DNA of 64,000 bases from Orobanche coerulescens (taxonomy: Eukaryota > Streptophyta > Magnoliopsida > Lamiales > Orobanchaceae): contig CM065801.1 of the NCBI GenBank assembly GCA_033398695.1, positions 53,268,358 to 53,332,357 on the forward strand. Direction: 5' to 3'. The translations under genes were made by a program, and so were the position numbers. The notes beneath the pieces were generated by a model. That model ran no database searches, was not told the DNA's origin, and saw nothing but the letters and a program-made list of their open reading frames with translations. This document shows, in pieces, positions 45,790 through 57,459 of the stretch (position 1 is the first letter of the stretch; each line of letters begins with the position of its first letter).

Positions 45790-47011
45790 ATGTTGAGAGG
45801 AGGACGTGGACGCGGACGCGGTCGTGGACGCGGAGGTGGTAACATGAGACATGAGGATTCCGCAACTACCCCAGAAATATCGGCTAGTCGAACCGATTCC
45901 CATTCTGGAGGGCAGCAAGGATCAGCGAATGGTGACGCAAATCCTAACATGCCAGGGGTGCTTCAACAGGTGGTGGCGCAGATAAACCAGTTCGCCCAGG
46001 TCGTTGATCGCATGCAGACAGCGATGGGACAGCAGCACCACGAGGATAACCGGGGAGACAGATGGCTTGCTGAGGTGGTTAAATTGCACCCGCCAAAATT
46101 TGACGGATCTGCTGAGGCACTTATTTGGGATCACTGGCTCAAGGAGTTGGAGAAAATATTCGCGGGTCTTAACTGTCCCGAGGACCGGAAGGTTCCCATC
46201 GCCCGATATTTTCCGACCGGGAGGCCTTTGATTGGTGGGAAGCTGTTCGACCCGAGGATCATAATGCGGATTGGACGGAATTCAAACAAATGATGGAAGC
46301 ACAGTATTGTCCCCGTCCAGTAAGAGAGGCGAAGATCCGAGAGTTTTTCTCACCACAGAGTTCGGAGGCATCTGTGACAGATGTAATTAAAACTTTTAAT
46401 CATCAGCTGACTTGTGTGAGACACTTGGTCAGAACGGAGGCAGAAAAGATTTTTCATTTTGATATGCGGATGAAGCCGGAGATTCAAGAAGACATGTCCG
46501 GATTCGAGTGTACTACGTTGCGGCAGTATCAAGACAAAGCGCGGCCTACGACATGAAAGAGGCGGCGGTAGAGAAATCGGTAGAGGCAAAGAAGCAGAAG
46601 GTGACCGGCAGCTTTGCAGAAAACAAGAGTGGTGGGGCCCGCAAAGGCCAGTCTTCCTTTTATTCGGCTAGGAAACCTCCACATCCTTCTAGAGGCGGAA
46701 AGAAGTTCCGGACAGCATCAGCAGTTTCGGACGCATCAAAGAAATGTTACAATTGTGGTCGAGCAGGGCATGTTCGACGTGATTGCCCCGCATCTTCTGT
46801 GACTTGTTACGACTGTGGGCAAGAAGGGCACCGTGCGGCCTTCTGTGGAGCCGCTACTAGATCTTTTGGTACCCGCACTCCAGCACCAGTTCCTAAGGAG
46901 ATAAGTGTGAACCAGACACCAGAGTGGATTCCAGCAGCAGCAGGAAGAGAGAGACATCCAGTCTTTGGGTCCGTTCCTCCGCTGTCACGAAATGAGGAGA
47001 TCGACGACTGA
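45790..47011 (+). pseudogene. Tekay gag
   Basis: The ATG at 45790 starts MLRGGRGRGRGRGRGGG, the Arg/Gly-rich N-terminus common in this lineage. The retrotransposon gag domain follows (LHPPKFDGSAEALIWDHWLK, then in a second frame from about 46215 to 46530 TEFKQMMEAQYCP and EFFSPQSSEASVTD). The third frame ends with two zinc knuckles CYNCGRAGHVRRDC and CYDCGQEGHRAAFC (46745-46846), both perfect C-X2-C-X4-H-X4-C. Gag packages the RNA genome into virus-like particles. Two frameshifts break it; the stop at 47009 closes the knuckle frame. Confidence 0.9.
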
Positions 47012-47039
47012 ACACTGCTGTTGCATCAGTGCGATTCAG

Positions 47040-47520
47040 ATCCTTTTGCAACCGATTAGTGTTTTATTCGATTAGGAGCCACACACTCTTTTATATCTTT
47101 GAAGCTGTGTTAATCGTTTGAAAATCTCGTGCTTAATTGATTGTGAACCGTATGTTGTGGGATTGCAGTGGAGAGAGAATTATGGGAACACTTGAAGCTA
47201 GGGATTTCCCGGTATCTATAGAAGGAAGAGATTGGCCATCGAATCTTATTGTAGTTGACATCTGCGGTGACGATTTAATTCTCGGAGAAGATTGGCTCAA
47301 CCGTTATGGAGCTGTCTTGAATTACCGAGAGAGAGTCATTTCCATCATTGCGATGACGGATCGAACACTTATTCCGAGGATGGAGACCGGGAAGCTCGGG
47401 GAAATTGATCAAGGCAATGAAAGCGGTGAAATTACTGAAGCAGGGATGTCATGGACTTTGGTGCTATGCCATGAGGAAAGAGGAAGGAATAGAGCTCTCG
47501 TCTATCTCAGTTGTGAATGA
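47040..47520 (+). pseudogene. Tekay aspartic protease
   Basis: The active-site region near 47066 still reads as V-L-F-D followed after a one-base loss by GATHSF, so the DSG triad is broken. From 47137 on, the family's second half is clear: SIEGRDWPSNLIVVDICGDD, DLILGEDWLNRYGAVL and NYRERVI. The protease would process the Gag-Pol polyprotein. The lost base is the C of a CAG, consistent with the artefact discussed under findings. Confidence 0.75.
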
Positions 47521-48800
47521 GTTCTCGGATGTATTTCCTGACGAGCTACCAGGGTTACCTCCGCAAAGAGAAGTGGAATTCACCATCGAATTAGAGCCTG
47601 GAGCAACCCCTATTTCCAGGGCACCACACCGTATGGCGCCAACCGAGATGTATGAACTCAAGAAGCAACTGGAGGAATTGCTACAGTAGGGATATATTCA
47701 ACCTAGCGTTTCTCCTTGGGGGGCGCCCGTTCTCTTTGTCCGGAAGAAAGACGGATCCCTCCGACTGTGTATTGATTACAGGGAGCTTAACAAAATGACG
47801 ATCAAGAATAAGTATCCTATACCTCGGATCGACGACTTGTTTGATCAACTGCAAGGGGCAAGGGTATTCTCGAAGATTGACTTGCGATCACGATACCATC
47901 AGTTGAGAATTAAGGAATCGGATATACCGAAATCTGCTTTCAGATCCCGGTACGGGCATTATGAATTTGTAGTGATGCCATTTGGACTTACAAATGCTCC
48001 TGCGGTATTCATGCAATTGATGAATCGGGTATTCTTGGAGTACTTGGATGAATTTGTGGTTGTCTTCATTGACGACATCTTGATATATTCAAGGGACGCA
48101 GAGGAACATACTGAACATTTACGTGTGGTTTTGAGCATCTTGAGAAAGGAACAGCTGTATGCTAAGCTTTCTAAATGCGAATTCTGGCTTAAGGAAGTAA
48201 CCTTCCTTGGGCACGTGATATCATCCGACGGAGTTCGTGGACCGAAGAAAGTCTAAGCAATATTGGAATGGTAAGCCCCTAAAAACGTTAAATAATTCCG
48301 AAGCTTCTTAGTACTTTCTGGATATTATCGCCGCTTTGTAGAGGGATTTTCCAAAATTGCTCGTCCGCTCACCCAATTATTCTGAAAACTCAAAAGTTCG
48401 CGTGGAATGAGAAGTGCCAGTGGTTTTGACGAACTTAAGAAGAGACCGACGACACCTATATTAGCGCCGGAAGGAACCGACGGATTTTTGCATATCTGAC
48501 GCTTGAATCGGGGTTTGGGTTGTGTGTTGATGCAAAAGGATAAAGTAATTGCTTATGCTTCTCGGCAATTGAAACCGTCTGAAGTTAATTATCCGACTCA
48601 TGATCCGGAGCTAGCATGTGGTCTTTGCCTTGAAAATTTGGAGACATTATTTGTACGACACTCATTGTCGATCTTTACAGATCATAAGAGCCTCAAATAC
48701 ATTTTGATCGAAAGAATTAAACATGAGGCGAGAAGGTGGTGGAATTGATCAAGGATTACGACTTGGAGATTCTCTATCATCCGGGAAAGCAAATGTAGTA
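47464..48800 (+). pseudogene. Tekay reverse transcriptase and RNase H
   Basis: Starts within FSDVFPDELPGLPPQREVEF; after a TAG at 47687 it continues in frame with [16 protein letters not shown]. Then come [35 protein letters not shown], the catalytic VFIDDIL (48062-48082) and [11 protein letters not shown]. After 48256 several one- and two-base losses scatter the thumb and RNase H start over frames. From 48503 RNase H reads [20 protein letters not shown] and [10 protein letters not shown]. All main catalytic motifs are recognisable. Confidence 0.9.
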
Positions 48801-50372
48801 GGCGATGCCTTGAGCCGAAAACCCGTTTCTCTTCGAGTGTTGGAAGCACTTACATCCCAAACCGATTCAACGGAACCGATCCGCGAGGGATTGAAGTATA
48901 GGCACCGGGAATCCAAGGACAACTTTATGTGATGGAACCGACTTCATCACTAGTCGAGGCATCAAGTCTAAACAATAGCGATTCTCCGATCCTTCGATTA
49001 TGTGATGAAATAAAGAAAGGAAAAGCCCCGGATTCGTAATACAAGATGATGGAGTTCGAGATTTCGAGTCGACTTTGCGTTCCCGATGATGATGATTTGA
49101 GACGGACTATTCTCAAGGAAGCTCACAAATACGCCCTATTCTATTCACCCTGATAAAATGTATAAGGATCTAAAACAAAACTTCCGGTGGGGAATATGAA
49201 GAATGACGTGGCAGTACGTTTGAAGTGTTTGACTTGTCACAGGTCAAGATTGAGCATCGGCGACTGCACGGATGTTAAAGCCGCTCCGATCCCCGAGTGG
49301 AAGTGGGAGGATATCTCGATGGATTTCATCACCCGGTATGCCAAGGACTAGAGCGGGAATGAACATGATTTGGGTTATAGTTGATCGACTAACCAAGTCG
49401 GCTCATTTCCTAGGGATCAAAGATACTTGGGGACCCGAAAGTTTGGCGAGTATTTATTGCGGAGATAGTCGATTGCACGGACGCCAAGACCATTATTTCG
49501 GATCGAGATGGTCGTTTCGTGTCGCACTTATGGAAAGCAGTTCACAAAGCTTTGGGATCGAGCTCAACTTTAGCATGACTTATCATCCCCAACGGACGGC
49601 CATCCGAAAGGACTATTCAAACCGTAGAAGACATGCTTAGAGCTTGTGCGTTGGATTGGTCAATCGATTGGGAAGTTCACTTGCCCTTGATCGAATTCAC
49701 TTACAATAATAGTTGGCATGCTTCTATTAATATGGCACCATTTGAAGCTTTGTACGGAGGAGGTGCCGATCACCCCGTGTTGGGATGATTCTTGGATTTG
49801 ATCGGGACGGAACCGGATTTGATTATTCGGACTCAAGAGAAGATAGCGGTGATTCGAGAGAGACTGTTGATCGCCCAGTCGGCCAGTCTTATGCGGATGT
49901 ACGTCGTCGCCCTCTAGAGTTCGACGTTGGGGACCACGTACTATTGAAGGTGTCTCCTACACGAGGGATTTTCCGTTTTGGGAGAAGAGGCACGCTTAGT
50001 CCCAGATATATCGGACCATTTGAGATCCTAGAGAGAGTTGGGGATTTAGCATACGAGTTGGCCTTACCGCCATCGCCGAGTCATGTTCACAGTGTATTTC
50101 ACGTATCCCAATCATGAAGTATATACCGGACCCTCACGTCATTGATTTCGACGAGATCGAGATAGCTAATGATGGCACCTTCAAGAGAGACCAATCAAGA
50201 TACTTGAGAGCCGGATCAAACAATTAAGGAATAAACCGATACATTTGGTTAAAGTACAATGGTCACGACATGGAGTCGAAGAGGCCACTTGGGAAACGGA
50301 GGACGGTATGAAGGCTAAATATCCGAGTTGTTTTCATCCTAAGTTTGGGACGAAACTTCTTTTTAGGAGGAA
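48800..50372 (+). pseudogene. Tekay integrase with chromodomain
   Basis: Heavily frameshifted. Recognisable pieces: zinc-binding region (about 49140-49260, CLTCHRSRLS), core start PEWKWEDISMDFIT (49295-49333), IWVIVDRLTKSAHFL, TYHPQRT (about 49577), WHASINMAPFEALYG. The C-terminal domain is DVGDHVLLKVSPTRGIFRFG and SPRYIGPFEILERVGDLAYE. The chromodomain follows: LVKVQWSRHGVEEATWETED and KYPSCF (50240-50330). In chromoviruses it directs insertion to heterochromatin by binding methylated histone H3. The reading shifts about ten times in 1.5 kb. Confidence 0.88.
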
Positions 50373-50375
50373 GGA
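50360..50375 (+). other. Tekay polypurine tract
   Basis: TTTTAGGAGGAAGGA directly before the TGTAATACCC start of the 3' LTR. Confidence 0.75.
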
Positions 50376-52693
50376 TGTAATACCCGAGATTTCGTTATGT
50401 AATTGGAACTTGCGATATTGTAATGATTGTACTTTTGTCGAATACTATTCTCCGTAGTTCATAATCCGATATCGTGAGCATATAATTTCGTGTTTGTGAT
50501 TTAAAGGTTGAAATTCTCGCATGTAGCGCACGCTACAAAGGGCGGTAGCGTACGCTAACATGGTTTTATAGCGCACGCTACCGAGTGTAATTAGCGCACG
50601 CTATGCGTGGTCGACCGATGGAGACGTGCGGTAGGTGAGATCGGCCGGGACCTGTCGGATCGTGTCGGATGTACTGGACGGCTTTCGGGAAAAGCCGGGT
50701 CAACGCCTTAGCGCACGCCATTGGTATATGCGTAGCGTACGCTAAGTGCCGAGTACGATTTAGATCGTGAGCCGTTAGCGCACGCTACAAACAGGTGTAG
50801 CGCGCTAATAGCCATTTATTATAAATAGACAAAGATCTCATTCGTGATTTCGATCCTTTCTTCCCACATAACCCGAACTCTTGCACTTGAAACATAACTC
50901 CATTCGTCCTAAACACTTCATATCAACCACTTAGTTCGAGATTGAAGATCTTATATCATTGGAGATTGGTGTTCAAGCCTTTGGTGTTGGATTGCTTCAT
51001 TTTCATCCGTGTTCTTCATTACTTTGAGGTAGGTGATTTTTCACCAATGATTAGTAAGGTTCCTAAGGAAGTTTGAATCATGTTTGGATAGCAAGTATTT
51101 CGTTTTTATCGGTCATCGCATGTTAGAAGGATACTTTTGACGTATAGATGCTAGATATCGAATGAACCTTTGAACCACCTTATTATAAGGACTCCTAAGC
51201 ATGTTTAAATCGATTTATGATCAAGTAATTGGATATTACCCAGTTGATACGTTGTATACGTTGGAATCATGTGTTTTGGAACGTTAGACGATGGAACTTA
51301 GATTATTTCTGGAAGATCGTTGAGGAATTGTGATATCGAGATAACTATCCGTATATTGGTTTTTCTTATTCATAAATCTTCCGAAACCTTATTATCATGA
51401 TATGCCCGAGGATAACTTGTAACATCACCATAGGATTCATAAGTTCTTCATCATTCAACCGATTTCGGTTTGCGATATTCGCCATGCAAGATTAGCGCAC
51501 GCTAACTCGTGTGAGTTAACGTGCGCTATCGAGGTTCGGTTGCACAAAGCGTCGTAGCGTCGTTATGAGACCAGCGAGTCGATCGCGCAGAGTGGCTAGT
51601 GCACGCTAGTCTTATAAGGCAACAGACGCTATCAGCCGTCTTAGCGCACGTTACGTAGGTGCGTGGCGCGCGCGCTAAGCAAATCCGGCATTGTTTATTT
51701 TGAGCTTTTCGGCCGTAGACCGAATTGTTAGGCCATCGTTCGACTTGAGATGATTTGTATATCGTTCCTTTTGTTAAGGTTCGAGCTTGTTACGTTTATC
51801 GGAGGAGGCGGCCTTCGAGTGCGTCGAGAGCATTGAAGTATATCGTTCTTGCCATCTTCGAGGCAAGTATCGTGATATGTTAATATCGGTATTTTTGGAG
51901 TATGCGTATGATTATGCAAGTTGTTGAACATGATATTTACTTCGTTGATTTGTCATGATATTCGTTATATAGTGTTTATATGTTCATGTTGATGAACATA
52001 ATGATTTGGCATATGTGTATGCATGAGTTGTGTTTGTATACGTTGAACGATCTATGCTGAGGGCGCTGGATCGGATGTCCACCTCGTGTTGATCCGACGG
52101 GATCATCTTGGGATCTAGGCTGAGGGCGCTGGATCATTGGATGGGTTATTTCCACCTCGTGTTGGTCCGACGGGATCATCTTGGGATCTATGCTGAGGGC
52201 GCTGGATCATTGGAATACCCATGATGTGTAATGGAATCTTGTGGATTCGCATTGTCGGATTCCGGTAGCGGAAGTCCGTGTGGTGTATCTTGTTATGTAT
52301 TATTGATGCATATTCGAATTGTTTAACATGATATTTGTACTAGCATCGTTTTGCTAACCCCTTCGGGGGTGGACATTTGTTTTGATGTTCAGGTAGCCGA
52401 GGAGCAGGGAAACAGCCACAGGACCGACGTGACGACGAAGGGGTTCAGTGATGTTTATTGTTATTGGAGATTTGTGGTCTTGGTTTGGTTTCTGTACTCG
52501 AGTACGCGTGTCCTTTTGATATTAATTCGATATGGTTGTATTAATTACCCGTTGAACCAGTTGTACGTTCCATAAACTTGAATTTTCGCAGTGTTGATGT
52601 CTTATATTTACTTTTTTTTTTAATTAGCCTTGTAAATCCTTACTTAAAGGGTTTACGGCGCTGTAATTATTCCGAACATCTCGGGGTGTTACA
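50376..52693 (+). repeat. 3' LTR of Tekay element
   Basis: 2318 bases, same features as the 5' LTR: palindromes 50522-50812 and 51492-51680, TATA 50820, GATC-CTGAGGGCGC units 52055-52210, hairpin CCCC-TTCG-GGGG at 52357-52368, covarying hairpin 52632-52656, end TGTTACA. Differences from the 5' LTR are mostly one- to three-base losses at CTG, CAG and CCTG positions in the first 450 bases. Confidence 0.93.
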
Positions 52694-52934
52694 TACGCTA
52701 TGCTTAGTCCATAGCGTATGCTATCCTCAGTTCATAACGTACGTTAAGCTCATCTGCTAGCGTACATTATGACGTAGTTGCATGCATGAATTTGCAAATT
52801 CTTCCTAATATGATCATGACTGTTTGTAATACAAATACGGGAAAAAATCATACTTCGATTATAGATACCACAAAGTCGAATATTACAAGGTTCAAATACA
52901 GATGAAAATACTCCACAATTATCCTCATATTGCA
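52694..52934 (-). repeat. Minus-strand Tekay LTR, 5' segment
   Basis: Resumes the LTR interrupted at 43220 (first five bases are the target duplication). More TAGCGTATGCTA-type palindromes to 52770. The LTR start is placed at 52934 (TGCAATATG on the minus strand), next to a purine tract TTTTTAGAGGGAGAG (52935-52952). Confidence 0.75.
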
Positions 52935-52974
52935 TACTCTCCCTCTAAAAAGGAGTTTCGTCCCGAAACTTAAG

Positions 52975-54980
52975 ACGAAAATAATTCTGGGTATCTAGAC
53001 TTCATACTGTTCTCTGTCTCCCAAGTGGCTTCTTCAACTCCGTTTTACGATAATTGAACTTTAACTAAGGTGATTGGTTTATTCCTCAATTGTTTGACCC
53101 GACTCTCGAGTATCTTGATAGGTTTCTCTTCGAACGTGCCATTCTTAGCGACTCCGATCTCGCTGAAATCAATTACATGACTGGGGTCTGTGATGTACTT
53201 CCGTAACTGAGACACGTGAAACACATTATGAACATGACTCAACGATGGCGGAAAGGCCAACCTGTACGCCAATTCTCCAACTCTTTTAAGAATCTCGAAT
53301 GGTCCGATATATCTCGCACTCAACTTCCCCTTTCTCCCAAAATGAAAAATCCCCAACATAGGATAAACCTTTAAAAGCACATGGTATCTAATACCAAACT
53401 CTAATGGGTGATGGAGCACGTATGCATAAGATTTCTGCCGACTCTGGCCAGTCAACAGCCTTTCACGAATCAAAGCTACCTTCTCTTGAGTCTGTACTAT
53501 CAACTCTGGTTCTGTCTCGATCAAGTATGGTGAATCATCCGAACACAGGGGTGATCTACATCTCCTCCCATATAATGCTTCAAAATGTGCCATATTAATG
53601 GAAGCATGCCAACTATTATTGTAAGTGAATTCAATCAACGGTAGATGAACTTCTCACTCAGCCGACCAATCTAGGGCATAAGCTCTCAGCATGTCTTCCA
53701 CTATTTGAATAGTCCTCTCGGACTGTCCATCAGTCTGAGGATGATAAGTTATGCTAAAGTTCAGCTTGGTTCCCAAGGCTTTATGAACTGCTTTCCAAAA
53801 ATGTGACACGAAGCGACCGTCTCGGTCAGAAATAATGGTCTTCGGTGTACCATGTAATCAGACTATCTCCGCAATAAACACTTGTGACAACCTCTCTGGT
53901 CCCCAAGTATCCTTAATGCCCAGAAAATGAGCCGACTTGGTAGGAGATCAACTATCACTCAAATCATATTCATCCCTATTCTGGTCTTCGGCATACTAGT
54001 GATAAAGTCCATCGATATATCTTGCCACTTCCATTCAGGAATCGGAAGTGGCTTCAACATTACAGCGCGTCGTTGATGTTCGATCTTAACTTGATGACAA
54101 GTTAAACACTTCGAGATATAGTCTGCCACATCTTTCTTTATGTTGCCCCACTAAAAAATTTGCTTCAAATCCTTATACATCTTACTGGTGCCCGGGTGAA
54201 TAGAATAGGGCATACTGTGAGCTTCATTCATGATTGTCTGCTTCAAAACATCAACATCGGGAACACAAAGTCGACTCTGGAATCTCAAAACTCCATCATC
54301 ACGAATCACAAATCCTGGGGCCTTACCCTTTCTCATTTCATCACGTAACCGAATCATCAGAGGGTCATCTAATTACTTAGATTTGATTTTTTCGATTAAC
54401 GACGAAGTTAATTCCATCACACACAGTTGCCCTTGCACTCCTTGCAACCATACTTCAATTCCCTCGTGAATCAACTCTCGTTGAATGCTGGACTGGTAGG
54501 TGAGAGTCTCCAGCATTCGAATAGAAACAGGTTTGTGGCTCAGTGCATCAGCCACTACATTCGCTTTGCCTGGGTGATAAAAAATCTCCAAATCATAATC
54601 CTTAATCAATTCTAGCCATCTCCTCTGCCGCATGTTTAACTCTTTCTGAATAAAGATGTATTTGAGACTCTTATGATCTGTGAAGATCTGACAGTGAGTC
54701 CCATACAAATAATGTCTCCATATCTTCAAGGTGAAAACAATAGCTGCCAGCTCCAAATCATGAGTTGGATAATTTACTTCATATGGTTTCAACTGTCATG
54801 AAGTGTAGGCAATCACCTTCTCATTCTGCATCAATACATACCCGAGACATTGGTTTGAAGCGTCACTGTAAACTATGAATCCTTTCGTTCCTTGTGGTAG
54901 TGCTAAAATTGGTGCCGTCGTCAATCTCTTTTTCAATTCATCAAAACTGGTCTGACACATATCGCTTCATTCATCAAATA
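52975..54980 (-). pseudogene. Minus-strand Tekay pol: RNase H, integrase, chromodomain
   Basis: Minus-strand order: 54980-54800 RT/RNase H connection (TSFDELKKRLTTAPILALPQ); 54792-54373 RNase H ([43 protein letters not shown]); 54357-54151 integrase zinc region (HSMPYSIHPGTSKMYKDLK). The integrase core is broken. 53638-53045 is the integrase C-terminus (EFTYNNSWHASINMAHFEAL, RYIGPFEILKRVGELAYRLA) and the start of the chromodomain (NKPITLVKVQ). The chromodomain continues after a stop to about 52990 with GVEEATWETEN. It retains more CAG/CTG and longer frames than the plus-strand copy. Confidence 0.88.
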
Positions 54981-55083
54981 AGGATTGTTCTTTTATTTCT
55001 TCACGAGAACAAACCAATTTTTTCCTCCCAATTCGTCCATTTGCATGTGTAAAGTGAGAATAAGCCTCTTCTAACTTGGTTAT
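54981..55083 (-). other. Non-RT sequence joined to pol
   Basis: On the minus strand this stretch is open (LEEAYSHFTHANGRIGRKKL) and joins in frame, apart from a stop, to the RT/RNase H region, but it is not RT-like. It may be a recombination junction. The LARD-like element inserts right at its end. Confidence 0.3.
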
Positions 55084-57459
55084 TGTAATATCCGCAATTT
55101 TCGATTTTCGGTAAATTTCTTTTTTCGACCGGAGTCCGTTTTGACGGCTCGCTCATGACCGTTTCGTCATTCTGAGAATGATTAATTCTACACTTTTTGT
55201 CATCCGAGTTCGTTTCGGTGTTGTTTTGTTGAGTTCTGTGGTTTTTAGCGACTTTTCCGCACTTGAGTTCGATTCTTGCGAATCTCGTCCAAATCAAGCT
55301 TTGAGTTTCCCGCAAGTCCGTTTAACTTTGTTAGACGTGTTGTGAACTTCGGTTTGGTTATTCGATCACGTATCGTGATTTCCGGGCGTTTTGGGCCATT
55401 TTGTAATTTCTTGAAAGTTACGGGTATCCATATCTGTATTTGTCGTCTTGACCCTTTTCTTGGTCGCGTATGATTAATTATTGCATTACGTTTTCATCTC
55501 GAGTCGTTGACATCGTCCGCGAACTTTTCGTCGTGTCCGTTCCGTGCGTTTTCGGAAATCGAGGCGTCGGGTCGTGGCGGCCGAAAGCACCGCCGGACGG
55601 GAAAGTGGATCGCCGGACGAGTCTTGGACATCGCCGAGCATGCACGGCAGAACCGGCGAGCGCACGCCACGGCCGGACGCCTTGCGCTGCTAGCTCAGCA
55701 GCGTGACGCTTGCCGAGTCACCAACAGACGCTCTCGGGCCGGACAGGGTATTACGAGGTTCTCGACTCGGCCAGATCGGCGGTAGCGCACGCCATCGCCG
55801 GTCGTAGCGCGCGCTAACCGGCAGGGTAGCGCCTGCCGCCGACTAGCGTCGCACTGGGACGAGTTGTCGATCCAGTGGCTCTCGGATGTGCAAGCGCGCA
55901 GAAGCTTCCGGCCGTAGCGCACGCTAGCGGGAGTCGGGCCGAGTCACGGTCGGCAGATTTGGTCGGTGGTGTCGGTTCGTGCGGGCCATGGCGGTGTGCT
56001 CGGCCGATCTTGGCCGATAGCGCGCACGCTAAGCCGGGAAGGCTAGCGCACGCTAGTTCCGGCCAAGATAAAAATGACAGACAGCGACTTTCTCCGTCAT
56101 TTTCATTTCATTTCTCTTCTATGACGCTGGGGTTTCGGAGGAGACGAAACCATGTTGTTGAACAACAAATCCATGAAGTTCTTGGGGTTATATCGTTGAT
56201 CAATCATCCTATAACATCCTTCGATCCAAATAATCAAGGTTAGATCTTTAGAACCCTACTTTTGGGTAGATTTGGGGATTTTCGCGTTTTGTCCGATTCG
56301 TTCGCTTTGTCGATTAATTCATGATGAATATGATTAATCTTGTTGGTATTCTTAGTTTCCTACGGATTCATGGTATATTTCGTGATTTTTACGGAATCGA
56401 GAGGGTTTGGTTGTGGTCGCCCTCGTTGTTGTTTATATACGAATATACATGAATCGTAGGCGGGTTTTCGTGTATTCAATTCCATATTCATTTAGAAATG
56501 GTTGTGATTGTATTCTTCGAATCGTTAGGTTCGGTTTCATTGGTTCCTAGCGTTCGTCGGTGACTTCCTTTAGTTCGTTGCGTAAATCAATAATTCAAGG
56601 CAAGTATTTTGGAAACCTTTAAGCTTAACATGAAATGGTGATGTATATTACTTGTGTGTAACTCACCTCGTGTTGGCCAGCGGGTCAAGGAGGAAATCTA
56701 TCTTTGCCGCCTGGATTTCACGAGTTTGTTTAGCTAGCCGATCGGGAGGGTCCTTAGAGGCCTCGTGCGGGAATCTATGATATTACTCTGTTCCCAAGGC
56801 GATGCATGTGCGTGTTTTGTTTTGTAATGTAGCCTTGATGCGGGAGGGTCCTTAGAGGCCTCGTGCGGGAATCTATGATATTACTCTGTTCCCAAGGCAA
56901 ATTATTTGACTGTTTGTTTAGGAAAAGACATGTCTTGTTTTGGTTTTCAAATGATATTGGTGCATGTACTATGAAATGTGTAAGCGATTGGTTTGCCTTG
57001 AATACTTGTACTAGCGTAATTGCTAACCCCTTTGGGGACCCGTTGTCGGGAAATTCTTGTTATGGATTTGAGTTATGTTCAATGCAGACGAGCGGGCTAC
57101 TGGATGGTACGAGGATGTTGGCCAAGGTTGTTGACATGTGCAATTGAGTCTTGTTATTTCCCTCTTGTCTCTTTTGATGTGGATGTTTTCCAAATTGTAA
57201 ACTTATAGATTGTACTCGCGAGTACTTAGGCTTTTCTTTTCGGATTGTGTTTGGACTTCGTTGGAGTTCTTGTATTTGTCGGTTGATGTTTATTATGCGG
57301 TTGTACGGACGTGTTGTTTTATGTTCTTGTTGTTAATAGTTGTTTCCTTGCCGACCGAGATGGTTAGTCGAGTGGTGTTTTATTGTGTTAGCCTTTGGTG
57401 GGTCCCATGTAGGGGTCCACGTGACTGTAATACACCTCGAATATCTTGGGGGTGTTACG
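55084..57459 (+). repeat. 5' LTR of LARD-like element
   Basis: TGTAATATCCGC to GGGGGTGTTACG. Its first 400 bases resemble the solo LTR at 29339; its second half does not. Palindromes about 55785-56060, degenerate TATA GATAAAAAT (56067), duplicated GGGAGGGTCCTTAGAGGCC unit (56746-56897), CCCC-TTT-GGGG hairpin (57027-57037), terminal hairpin 57398-57420. Confidence 0.9.

Larger units (their letters stand above)
43221..52693 (+). mobile_element. Structurally complete Tekay/Del chromovirus (Ty3/gypsy)
   Basis: 9473 bases with LTRs of 2327 and 2318 bases, tRNA-Met type PBS, gag with two zinc knuckles, PR, RT, RNase H, integrase with C-terminal chromodomain, PPT, and a perfect 5-bp target duplication TACGC (43216-43220, 52694-52698). 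The GAG-PR-RT-RH-IN-CHD order and the chromodomain place it among chromoviruses; the long LTRs favour Tekay. The coding region has many small frameshifts, concentrated where CAG/CTG would be expected, so the true genomic copy may be better preserved than the sequence shown. Confidence 0.95.
35662..55083 (-). mobile_element. Older minus-strand Tekay element, split by two later insertions
   Basis: Its 3' LTR is in three pieces: 35662-36850, 42258-43220 and 52694-52934. The CACTA transposon and the plus-strand Tekay element lie between them. Internal pol follows on the minus strand from about 52975 to 55083, where the LARD-like element cuts it. No 5' LTR, PBS, gag or RT core is in the window. 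Removing the insertions leaves an LTR of about 2.4 kb, similar to the 2.3 kb LTRs of the plus-strand element. Confidence 0.85.
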
